From assembly GCA_003511825.1 (NCBI GenBank), contig DOIU01000492.1, forward strand, positions 520-9,034: DNA of 8,515 bases. Direction: 5' to 3'. The stretch's first letter is position 1. Every line of letters begins with the position of its first letter. A program made the translations under genes and the position numbers. The notes below the pieces were generated by a model. It saw nothing but the letters and a program-made list of their open reading frames with translations. It did no database searches and was not told the DNA's origin. This stretch comes from Gammaproteobacteria bacterium. GTDB lineage: Bacteria; Pseudomonadota; Gammaproteobacteria; Granulosicoccales; Granulosicoccaceae. Positions 1 to 5,350 of this stretch are shown piece by piece.

Positions 1-161
1 TCCGTGGCGAACTTCACCACACCACGCAGATTGCCTTCGGCGTCAAGCACAGGGTTATAGGAGGCATTAATCCAGATGTCGCTGCCGTCTTTGGCAATGC
101 GTTTGTAGACGTCTGCTTTGCGTTCGCCTGCAGCGAGCTCTTGCCAGAACGTCGCGTATTG
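1..161 (-). pseudogene. In-frame continuation of the second PAS domain beyond the amber codon
   Basis: Reading on in the same frame past the TAG gives 53 sense codons to the window edge. They begin QYATFWQEL and contain KDGSDIWINASYNP and GVVKFAT. These match PAS1 residues 81-132 with one extra residue in the loop before GVVKFAT. No frameshift is needed: only one codon separates the halves. The stretch is therefore the rest of the same ancestral gene, cut by a point nonsense mutation, a sequencing error, or a readthrough stop. No convincing internal restart with a ribosome site is visible here. The gene continues off the left edge, so the fate of the signalling domain is unknown. Confidence 0.7.
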
Positions 162-461
162 CTAAGATTTTGCGTAGGCCGGTTCGCAGAAGATACGATG
201 ATGTTTTCCTCGGATTTCCTTCAGCGTATAGCCGGTTGCCGCGAGGAAGTTCTGGTTAGCGGTGATAATGTGGCCAGTGAGGTCGAACTCGATAACGGCC
301 TGGGCGCCATCAATGGCTTTCACTTTACTTTCGTAATCAGCATCACGCCGCTTTTGTTCGGTCACATCCGTGGCGAACTTCACCACACCGATGATTTCAC
401 CGTCGCTAAAGATCGGGTTATAGGAGGCATTGATCCAAACGTCACTGCCGTCTTTAGCGAG
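1..461. repeat. Intragenic direct repeat from tandem PAS domains
   Basis: About 95-98 bp at 1-98 are closely repeated at 367-461. The first 23 bases are identical (offset 366). After a 3-nt indel a second block, starting GGGTTATAGGAGGCATT, follows at offset 363. Both copies encode the C-terminal strands of a PAS domain. The near identity at DNA level, including third codon positions, suggests recent duplication or gene conversion between the domains. Confidence 0.75.
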
Positions 462-764
462 TCGCATATAAACACCGGTGAGGTGCTCTCCCGTGCGCAA
501 TGTCTCCCAAAAACGCTCATACTCTGGGCTATCCGCGTAGTCAGGTTCGCAAAACATGCGATGGTGCTGGCCAACGATTTCCTCAAGTTGATAGCCGGTT
601 GTAGCGAGGAAGTTCTCATTGGCATCGACGATGTTGCCGTCAACGTCAAATTCGATAATGGCCTGGGCAGCGTCTAATGCTGCCAGCATGCTTTGAGGGT
701 TTTGCCATTGCTTGTAAATCGGTTCGTATTGGGAGGGACAGGTTTCGTTCTGATTGGCTTCCAT
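162..764 (-). CDS. Tandem-PAS sensor protein, N-terminal part, ended by an in-frame amber codon
   Basis: The readable product is 200 residues with one complete PAS domain (about residues 28-138, ending in DVTEQK) and the first half of a second (about 150-200). The repeated signatures are AxQAxIEFD, the NxNFLAxTGY segment, the HHRxFCEP segment and, in PAS1, KDGSDVWINASYNP. This pattern is typical of soluble PAS chemoreceptor-like proteins such as BdlA, where PAS domains precede a methyl-accepting signalling domain; that part would lie beyond the left edge and is not visible. There is no signal peptide or membrane segment in the visible part, so it is probably cytoplasmic. The ATG start is supported by AGAGGA at 772-777, 7 nt upstream. 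The stop at 162-164 falls inside PAS2 where PAS1 has Pro80, so the domain is incomplete and the gene is probably broken. The PAS family call is strong; ligand and output are unknown. Confidence 0.8.
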   Translation of the reverse strand: MEANQNETCPSQYEPIYKQWQNPQSMLAALDAAQAIIEFDVDGNIVDANENFLATTGYQLEEIVGQHHRMFCEPDYADSPEYERFWETLRTGEHLTGVYMRLAKDGSDVWINASYNPIFSDGEIIGVVKFATDVTEQKRRDADYESKVKAIDGAQAVIEFDLTGHIITANQNFLAATGYTLKEIRGKHHRIFCEPAYAKS

Positions 765-921
765 GCCAAATTCCTCTCATAGTGTTTTTTGCGCGCTTTG
801 CTTGCGATGTTCCTGTGGCGCGAGTCCTTGAGGTAATGTCAGTCGTTTATGTATCCCCGCATCCCAGGTATGCGAAACGTTGCCAACTGCGCGCCGATCC
901 TATGGGTGTTACCTTTCTTAC

Positions 922-928
922 TATCGGC
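922..928 (-). promoter_or_regulatory. Possible sigma-28 -10 element upstream of the PAS gene
   Basis: On the minus strand the sequence reads GCCGATAG, 7 of 8 matches to the flagellar sigma-28 -10 element GCCGATAA, about 160 bp upstream of the PAS gene start. Chemoreceptor genes often use sigma-28, which is why it is noted. No TAAA-like -35 lies at the expected 15-bp distance, so support is weak. Nothing else in the 297-bp spacer 765-1061 stands out except the terminator at 1014-1043; I see no gene there. Confidence 0.22.
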
Positions 929-1013
929 GTTGTGTATGATTAGTGGAGGGAAATATTACGAGAACGTCAATCCAGATGGTGACTGCGTGAATGATCAAAT
1001 AAAACAATGATAT

Positions 1014-1043
1014 AGGGTACGCCGTTGATGTGCGGCGTACCCT
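1014..1043 (-). terminator. Probable intrinsic terminator of the DUF302 gene
   Basis: A perfect 11-bp inverted repeat, AGGGTACGCCG and CGGCGTACCCT, flanks an 8-nt loop. It starts 18 nt past the DUF302 stop codon. Read on the minus strand the stem is followed by ATATCATTGTTTTATTT, which is T-rich but interrupted. Position and stem strength fit a Rho-independent terminator; the imperfect T tract lowers confidence. Confidence 0.65.
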
Positions 1044-1061
1044 GTGCTCAACGGCTGGTCA

Positions 1062-1511
1062 CTATTGTGTGGCGGCCTTCGCAAAGTTACCGAGTGCGCC
1101 AGCAACCTTCTTCAGAACCTTGTCGCAGCCACTAACGCTGTGTCGCGCCGCCAGGTAGTCAGGGCTGTTATACGACAGCCAGACTTTGCCGGAGGCATCC
1201 TCGTGAATCAGCGCTTTCTGCGGCAAATCAATGGCGGCCGACTGCGCGCAGTTCATCAAGGGTGTTCCGACCTTGGGATTTCCGAAGATGACGACTTGCG
1301 TAGGGCGCAGTGACAAACCAGCTTTTTCAGCGCCTTGACTGTGGTCGATGCGTGCAAAAACGGTCATGCCTTTGGCGTTCAATGCATTTTCGAGTTTATC
1401 AGCGGTTGCGGCGACAGAATGTTGGCTCGGTACTGACACCAGCCCATCGGCAGCATGTGCGAGCTGGGTGCAAAGCAACAGGGCCGCGATGGCCGGTAAT
1501 CTCATGGACAT
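1062..1511 (-). CDS. Secreted DUF302 domain protein
   Basis: The 149-residue product starts with a clear Sec signal peptide (Arg4, hydrophobic stretch 5-18, likely cleavage after LAHA at residue 20), so the mature protein should be periplasmic. The rest matches the DUF302 family: TVFARIDHSQGAEKAGL, then LRPTQVVIFGNPKVGTPLM, IDLPQKALIHED and GKVWLSYNSPDYLAARH. The biochemical role of DUF302 proteins is not settled; they are often found near redox, sulfur or metal-related genes. The start at 1511 is chosen because AAGGAG (1518-1523) sits 6 nt upstream; the second ATG at 1505 would be 12 nt away. It is transcribed divergently from the rhodanese/MBL gene, with 173 bp between the starts, so shared regulation is possible. 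Length and motifs look complete. Confidence 0.88.
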   Translation of the reverse strand: MSMRLPAIAALLLCTQLAHAADGLVSVPSQHSVAATADKLENALNAKGMTVFARIDHSQGAEKAGLSLRPTQVVIFGNPKVGTPLMNCAQSAAIDLPQKALIHEDASGKVWLSYNSPDYLAARHSVSGCDKVLKKVAGALGNFAKAATQ

Positions 1512-1578
1512 AGGTTACTCCTTGGGTAGGGTGGTGGTGATTAAGGCTCGGCTGCGCATATCGCAGACGGCCTTTAGA

Positions 1579-1595
1579 TAGTCACAGAATGACTA
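1579..1595. promoter_or_regulatory. Palindromic operator candidate between divergent genes
   Basis: TAGTCACAGAATGACTA is a perfect 6-bp inverted repeat (TAGTCA/TGACTA) around a 5-nt spacer. It lies near the middle of the 173-bp spacer between the DUF302 start and the rhodanese/MBL start. Symmetry, size and position suit a dimeric repressor or activator site, but no cognate regulator gene is in the window and short palindromes arise by chance. I found no convincing -35/-10 pair to anchor it; a TATATT at 1618-1623 is the best -10-like sequence on the plus strand. Confidence 0.3.
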
Positions 1596-1684
1596 AGTTC
1601 CGGGCTTTCTTATGAGATATATTACACGCCCGATACGTCGGCTATCATCAGCTATTGATTCACCTGCTGACATGGAACCCTTGT

Positions 1685-3064
1685 ATGAAGAATACGCGAC
1701 CTCCCGCCTCAATGATGTTGTCTCTATTCGTCGGCCTATTGTGGGGTGTTAGCGCCCACAGTCAGGAGGCAGACTCGGATGCTCAAGCGCTGGAACCGCC
1801 GGTGTCTCAGCTCACCGCAGATGCGCAGAAGCTGTTGGATGCTGTTCAGCAGCGCGTGACCAATATCAACACGGACGAACTGAAAGCGTTGCTTGAAGCA
1901 GAGCCTCTGACCCAACTCATCGATGTACGCACCCCTAGCGAGATCGCCCTCTATGGCGGGAGTATTGACGCGCCGCGTCATCGCAATCTCACGCGCGGCT
2001 GGCTCGACTTGCAGATTGGTGGAATCATCCCCGATAAAGACACACCGATCGTGGTCTATTGCGGGGTGAATCAGCGCAGCCCGATGGCTGCTGAGAGTTT
2101 GATGCAGCGGGGATATACCCAGGTCAAAAACTACCAAGATGGCTTTTATGCCTGGAAGGCAGCGGGGCTGCCGGTTGATGTTGCTGACGAGGCCATTAGC
2201 TCGTTTCTCTACAGTATGCCCGTTGAGGTCATCCCGGGTGTTTGGTCAGCCATCGGTGCAACCGCGCCACCGACCTACGAAAACAGTGGGCACAATAACA
2301 ATCTCTCGTTTGTGATCACCGACGACGGAGTTGTGGTGGTGAATGCCGGTGAGAGCTACCTCCTGGCTAAGTCTCTGCATGACGAAATTCGCAAGCACAC
2401 AGATCAGCCTGTGAAGTACGTGGTGTTGGAAAACGGGCAAGGGCATGCGATGCTGGGTTCCAACTATTGGCAAGAGCAAGGGGCTAAAGTTGTAATTCAC
2501 AAAGACGCTTGGCACGAAGTGGAGGAACGTCGTGAGCAAATGATGGAACGTATCCGTCCGCGTCGGGACAAGAACTTTCGCACGCAAGTTATTCAGCCTG
2601 ACATCATCATGGAAGAAGACAGTCTGAACCTGACCCTAGGATCTTGGAAAATAGACGTTGTGCGACTCGGGCCGGCGCACAGCCCGGGGGACATCAGCGT
2701 GTGGTTGCCCGAGAAAAAGCTCATTATTACCGGCGATCTCGTTTTTCACGAGCGCTTGTTACCCGTCTTTGAAGAGACGGATACCGGTGGTTGGATAGAA
2801 ACCTGGGAGGCGTTTGAGGGGCTGGGCGCGGAGTATTTTATTCCTGGACATGGTCATCCAACAACAGATATAGGCGTACTGACCCGTTACACACATGACT
2901 ATCTTGTCTTCATGCGCGAAAAGATCGGCGCGATTATTGATGATGGCGGCTCTTTGGATGATGCCTACCGGATTGATCAATCGGCTTATGCTCACCTTGA
3001 CACCTTTGATGAACTTGCCTTGCGCAATGCCGGGATGATTTTCAGAGCGATGGAGTTTGAGTGA
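1685..3064 (+). CDS. Exported rhodanese / metallo-beta-lactamase-fold fusion protein
   Basis: The product is 459 residues from the ATG at 1685. A signal peptide (Lys2, Arg5, then hydrophobic MMLSLFVGLLWGVSA, cleavage near AHS-Q) predicts export. Residues about 60-155 form a rhodanese domain: LIDVRTPSE, then the loop VYCGVNQRS with Cys126 as the sulfur-carrying residue, then GFYAWKAAGLPV. Residues about 170-459 form a metallo-beta-lactamase fold. Its later ligands are present (His332 in HSPGD, Asp351 in GDLVF, His389 in PGHGHP), but the usual HxHxDH is replaced by N250-G-Q-G-H-A255. Such fusions may handle sulfane sulfur or glutathione persulfide-like compounds; that role is inference here. 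An upstream in-frame TTG at 1655 would add ten residues ahead of the signal peptide and is less likely. The Shine-Dalgarno is weak (GGAA at 1674-1677). It runs divergently from the DUF302 gene. Confidence 0.85.
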   Translation: MKNTRPPASMMLSLFVGLLWGVSAHSQEADSDAQALEPPVSQLTADAQKLLDAVQQRVTNINTDELKALLEAEPLTQLIDVRTPSEIALYGGSIDAPRHRNLTRGWLDLQIGGIIPDKDTPIVVYCGVNQRSPMAAESLMQRGYTQVKNYQDGFYAWKAAGLPVDVADEAISSFLYSMPVEVIPGVWSAIGATAPPTYENSGHNNNLSFVITDDGVVVVNAGESYLLAKSLHDEIRKHTDQPVKYVVLENGQGHAMLGSNYWQEQGAKVVIHKDAWHEVEERREQMMERIRPRRDKNFRTQVIQPDIIMEEDSLNLTLGSWKIDVVRLGPAHSPGDISVWLPEKKLIITGDLVFHERLLPVFEETDTGGWIETWEAFEGLGAEYFIPGHGHPTTDIGVLTRYTHDYLVFMREKIGAIIDDGGSLDDAYRIDQSAYAHLDTFDELALRNAGMIFRAMEFE

Positions 3065-3086
3065 CCATTGACACATTCGGCGTGTA

Positions 3087-3159
3087 GCGTGCAAGGATGA
3101 CTGAACGTGGTGCACCCTTGCACGCGGGCTAGCGGTCACCGGACTGAGCGCTAGCCCGC
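3087..3159. terminator. Two abutting hairpins between convergent genes
   Basis: The first stem is GCGTGCAAGG (3087-3096) with CCTTGCACGC (3116-3125). The second is GCGGGCTAGCG (3124-3134) with CGCTAGCCCGC (3149-3159). Both are perfect and share two bases, so they compete at the junction. They fill the gap between the rhodanese/MBL stop (3064) and the PAP2 stop (3170). Neither strand has a T tract after the stems, so they are not classic intrinsic terminators. They may pause polymerase, protect 3' ends or block convergent readthrough. Confidence 0.45.
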
Positions 3160-3169
3160 AGATGGCTAA

Positions 3170-3715
3170 CTAGATACCTGGGAGTGCAACCGGCATCAGC
3201 AGCGCAAAGCCGGTGCCTAAGCTGTAACCGATGGTGGCGCCGATCAGGACGTCGCTGGGGTAGTGGAGACCCAAGACCAATCGCGACAGAGCAACAAGCA
3301 ACGCGAATGGGACCACCAGCACCGACCAAGCCGGAAAGAAATGCAACAGCGCCACCGAAAAACCCACTGCGTGCAATGTGTGCCCTGACGGGAAGGAAAA
3401 TTGATCCAATGCTCGCACGCCTTGCATGACCTTCTCCTCGTAATGGTAGGGACGCTTGCGTTTGGTGGAGGACTTCATCAATTTGTAAATGATCAGTCCG
3501 GTCAGGCCCGTTAACCCCATCGTCAGTGCTGGAACCAGTCCCGCGCGACCATAAAGGATGGGCAGCAGCGCCATAATCGTGTACCAGAACACGCCATCAC
3601 CCAAGCGGCTGATCACTCGGAAAAACCGATTGATCATATGCTGCCGATTAACGCGGTTAAAAAAGACGCACAGCGGAATTTCGTAGTCGTTGATGCGGGC
3701 TAACGCGATTTTCAT
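3170..3715 (-). CDS. PAP2-family membrane phosphatase
   Basis: This 181-residue integral membrane protein has all three PAP2 (acid phosphatase/vanadium haloperoxidase) motifs: K81-x6-R88-P89, then P109-S-G-H112, then S144-R145-x3-G149-x-H151 with D155. His151 is expected to be the nucleophile and His112 the acid, removing phosphate from a lipid phosphate such as phosphatidate, phosphatidylglycerol phosphate or undecaprenyl diphosphate; which one cannot be read from sequence. Hydrophobic segments lie near residues 45-55, 58-79, 113-127, 131-148 and 156-177. It is shorter than E. coli PgpB but typical of small PAP2 proteins. The start is supported by GAGGTG about 7 nt upstream. That ribosome site overlaps the TGA of the glycosyltransferase gene (6-nt gap), indicating one operon and likely translational coupling. 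Confidence 0.9.
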   Translation of the reverse strand: MKIALARINDYEIPLCVFFNRVNRQHMINRFFRVISRLGDGVFWYTIMALLPILYGRAGLVPALTMGLTGLTGLIIYKLMKSSTKRKRPYHYEEKVMQGVRALDQFSFPSGHTLHAVGFSVALLHFFPAWSVLVVPFALLVALSRLVLGLHYPSDVLIGATIGYSLGTGFALLMPVALPGI

Positions 3716-3721
3716 GGGTCA

Positions 3722-4951
3722 TCACCTCGTTTTGCCGAGAACAGACTCAATCAGGCCGGCGAGCGATCGGTACACGCTCTCCCAGCTGTGTTCCATGATG
3801 GAGAAGCGCGCGTAGTTGCCAATAGAAGTCCGCAATCCTGGGTTTGCGGCTAAATCCATCGCAGCTTTGATAAACACGCGTTCGTTGTCCAATGGCACAC
3901 TGCGGCCATTGTAATGATTGCGAACGTGGCGCTTTGCAGCGGCGTAATCGAAGCACACCGCCGCCAGACCCGAGGCCATGGCTTCGAGCAGCACGTTGCC
4001 GAATGTTTCAGTCAGACTGGGAAAGAGATACAAATCTGCAGACGCGTAGTGGCGCGCGAGGTCTTTGCCCGTTTGCATGCCACAAAAGATGAAATCGGGA
4101 TTTTCTGCCTCAAGCTTCTCGCGAGACGGGCCATCGCCCACCAAAATAAAACGCGCCCGACTGTTGATTTTCTCCAGTTTACGGAAAGCCTTTATCGCCA
4201 AATCGATGTTCTTCTCTGGCGCGATCCGTCCAACGTAGAGCACGGCCAGTTGGTCCGCCTCCAGTGACCAAGCGTGTCGCAATTTTGCAGAACGCATATT
4301 GGGATTGAACAGATCAGTATCCACGCCACGGGCAAGGGTGATCAGCGACTTGTAGCCTTTGCTTTGCAGCTTCGTGCGAATATCGTCCGTTGGCACCAGC
4401 GTGACGAGAGCGTGATTATGGAATCGGCGCAGATAGGCATTGATCATCTTCTCCAGCACGCCAAATCCATAGTAGCGCGTGTATTGCTGAAAATTTGTGT
4501 GGTATTCCGAGATCACAGGAATGCCCATTTTGCGCGCGGTCAACAGTGCCGATCGACCGAGCAACCCCTCAGTCACAATCAAGACGACATCTGGGCGTTT
4601 TTGGATCCAAAGCTGGCGCAGTCGCAACCGCGCGGGTGCGGCGATGGTCACTTCGCGGTAAAAGGGCAGATGAATGCCGCGCACCGAGACCACGTCAAAG
4701 TCCGGTTCTGCGTTTTTATCTTGGATAACAGGCTGGACGAGTTGGATGTTTGCGCCCAGCGAGGCCAAACCATCCACCATTTTACCGCAGGTCAGTGCGA
4801 CGCCGTTGATGTCGGGCCGCCACGTGTCGGTGATGACCGCGATATGCAGCGGGACCGAAAAATTGCCGCAGAGACGATTGTGAGTCAGACAATGTTCGTT
4901 GTCGGTTTTGCGGTACTTCAGCAAAGACGGTTTGGTCTGAACAAGTTCCAT
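3722..4951 (-). CDS. GT4-type (GT-B fold) glycosyltransferase, possibly glycolipid-forming
   Basis: The 409-residue product has the two-domain retaining glycosyltransferase layout. The N-terminal domain opens with HIAVITDTWRPDINGVALT, the acceptor-side signature of the MgtA/PimB/SqdX-like group. The C-terminal domain has VLYVGRIAPEKNID, FILVGDGPSREKLE, and the EX7E motif E315-TFGNVLL-E323 that binds the nucleotide sugar. It is probably peripheral to the inner membrane, using a UDP- or GDP-sugar. With a PAP2 phosphatase as operon partner, a lipid acceptor such as diacylglycerol is a reasonable inference, not proof. The start is uncertain. The ATG at 4951 gives a 35-residue extension before the conserved core and lacks a clear Shine-Dalgarno. 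A TTG at 4975 would add eight residues, and a CTG at 4849 sits exactly where homologues usually begin. A PHO-box-like site lies upstream. Confidence 0.88.
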   Translation of the reverse strand: MELVQTKPSLLKYRKTDNEHCLTHNRLCGNFSVPLHIAVITDTWRPDINGVALTCGKMVDGLASLGANIQLVQPVIQDKNAEPDFDVVSVRGIHLPFYREVTIAAPARLRLRQLWIQKRPDVVLIVTEGLLGRSALLTARKMGIPVISEYHTNFQQYTRYYGFGVLEKMINAYLRRFHNHALVTLVPTDDIRTKLQSKGYKSLITLARGVDTDLFNPNMRSAKLRHAWSLEADQLAVLYVGRIAPEKNIDLAIKAFRKLEKINSRARFILVGDGPSREKLEAENPDFIFCGMQTGKDLARHYASADLYLFPSLTETFGNVLLEAMASGLAAVCFDYAAAKRHVRNHYNGRSVPLDNERVFIKAAMDLAANPGLRTSIGNYARFSIMEHSWESVYRSLAGLIESVLGKTR

Positions 4952-5009
4952 GGAGATTGAATACCGGGTTAGCAATGCCGCACGATGGTCGCAAGACTAG
5001 TCCTGCAAC

Positions 5010-5027
5010 ATGACATTTACGTGACCC
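5010..5027 (-). promoter_or_regulatory. PHO-box-like PhoB site upstream of the glycosyltransferase operon
   Basis: The minus strand reads GGGTCAC-GTAA-ATGTCAT, two half-sites repeated every 11 bp. Against CTGTCAT-N4-CTGTCAT the second half matches 6 of 7 and the first 4 of 7, with the GTCA core in both. Ten nt downstream is TAGTCT, a weak -10 that keeps T, A and the final T of TATAAT. That is the spacing found in Pho promoters, where the box replaces the -35. It lies about 60 nt upstream of the ATG at 4951. Confidence 0.45.
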
Positions 5028-5222
5028 GGAATGAATGTTCAGAGAAGTGATGATATTCAGAGCGTCGCTGTCTTCCTCTAAAACGCGTTAATCGCCATAC
5101 ATGCATGCTGCTCAGATTAGGCGCCTCCAGCGCAAACCGTGCATCTGATAGCAGGGTATCGCCCAGGCCTGCGATGGTTGAGATCTTGAATTGCCTCGTT
5201 ATATTGCATGCCCATAAATTTG

Positions 5223-5239
5223 TGCACTAAAACAGTGAA
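5223..5239. promoter_or_regulatory. NtrC-like binding site upstream of nirA
   Basis: TGCACTAAAACAGTGAA fits the NtrC pattern TGCACY-N5-RGTGCA: the left half matches fully and the right half (AGTGAA) differs at the C. It is a 17-bp dyad with 5 of 6 symmetric pairs. Its centre is about 95 bp upstream of the transcription start predicted from the sigma-54 promoter, a normal enhancer distance. I saw only one good site; NtrC-dependent promoters usually have two. Confidence 0.42.
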
Positions 5240-5300
5240 TTTAATCGATGAAAAATTGAATTTCTCGAAAAAAATATAACAAAAACAACAATTTATCATG

Positions 5301-5316
5301 TGGCAAATATATTGCT
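5301..5316 (+). promoter_or_regulatory. Sigma-54 (-24/-12) promoter of the nirA operon
   Basis: TGGCAAATATATTGCT matches TGGCACG-N4-TTGCW with exact spacing: the -24 GG and -12 GC are both present and 12 bp apart. Only the last two bases of the -24 block (AA for CG) differ. Transcription should start near 5326-5327, leaving a leader of about 24 nt that contains the ribosome site AGGGG (5340-5344). Sigma-54 promoters need an enhancer-binding activator; NtrC is the natural candidate for a nitrite assimilation operon. Confidence 0.75.
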
Positions 5317-5350
5317 GAGGGAGGGCGTGTTTTAATTGTAGGGGCGTTCC

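Larger units (their letters stand above)
4952..5350. other. Divergent regulatory region between glycosyltransferase and nirA operons
   Basis: This 399-bp spacer holds no convincing gene. Its left part faces the glycosyltransferase and carries the PHO-box-like repeat. Its right part faces nirA and carries the NtrC-like dyad and the sigma-54 promoter. Between those two (about 5240-5300) the DNA is strongly AT-rich with A tracts, as expected for bent DNA that helps an activator reach sigma-54 polymerase. I found no good IHF consensus. The middle, 5028-5222, has only an imperfect hairpin (5108-5117 with 5143-5154) and no other feature I can support. Confidence 0.7.

Noticed and set aside
162..164. 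TAG read as pyrrolysine
   Set aside because: No pyl genes are in the window, PAS proteins are not known pyrrolysine proteins, and the organism appears to be an ordinary Gammaproteobacterium.
141..677. Plus-strand open frame across the PAS gene
   Set aside because: It mirrors the PAS repeats on the opposite strand; its internal repetition comes from the tandem PAS domains.
677..943. Small plus-strand gene upstream of the PAS gene
   Set aside because: It begins inside the antisense strand of the PAS gene, has no ribosome site and no coding character in the spacer.
2759..3139. Minus-strand open frame at the end of the rhodanese/MBL gene
   Set aside because: Antisense to conserved MBL motifs and crossing the hairpins; no family resemblance.
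4274..4960. Long open frame on the plus strand, 228 codons
   Set aside because: It lies antisense to the glycosyltransferase, whose motifs are unambiguous, and its translation has no recognisable domain.
5131..5147. Second NtrC site around CGTGCA
   Set aside because: Only one half-site resembles the consensus; the partner half 11 bp away does not match.
5108..5154. Imperfect hairpin CTGCTCAGAT / ATCTGATAGCAG as a riboswitch or attenuator
   Set aside because: It has a 2-nt bulge and a long loop, and it lies upstream of the predicted nirA transcription start, so it would not be in the transcript.
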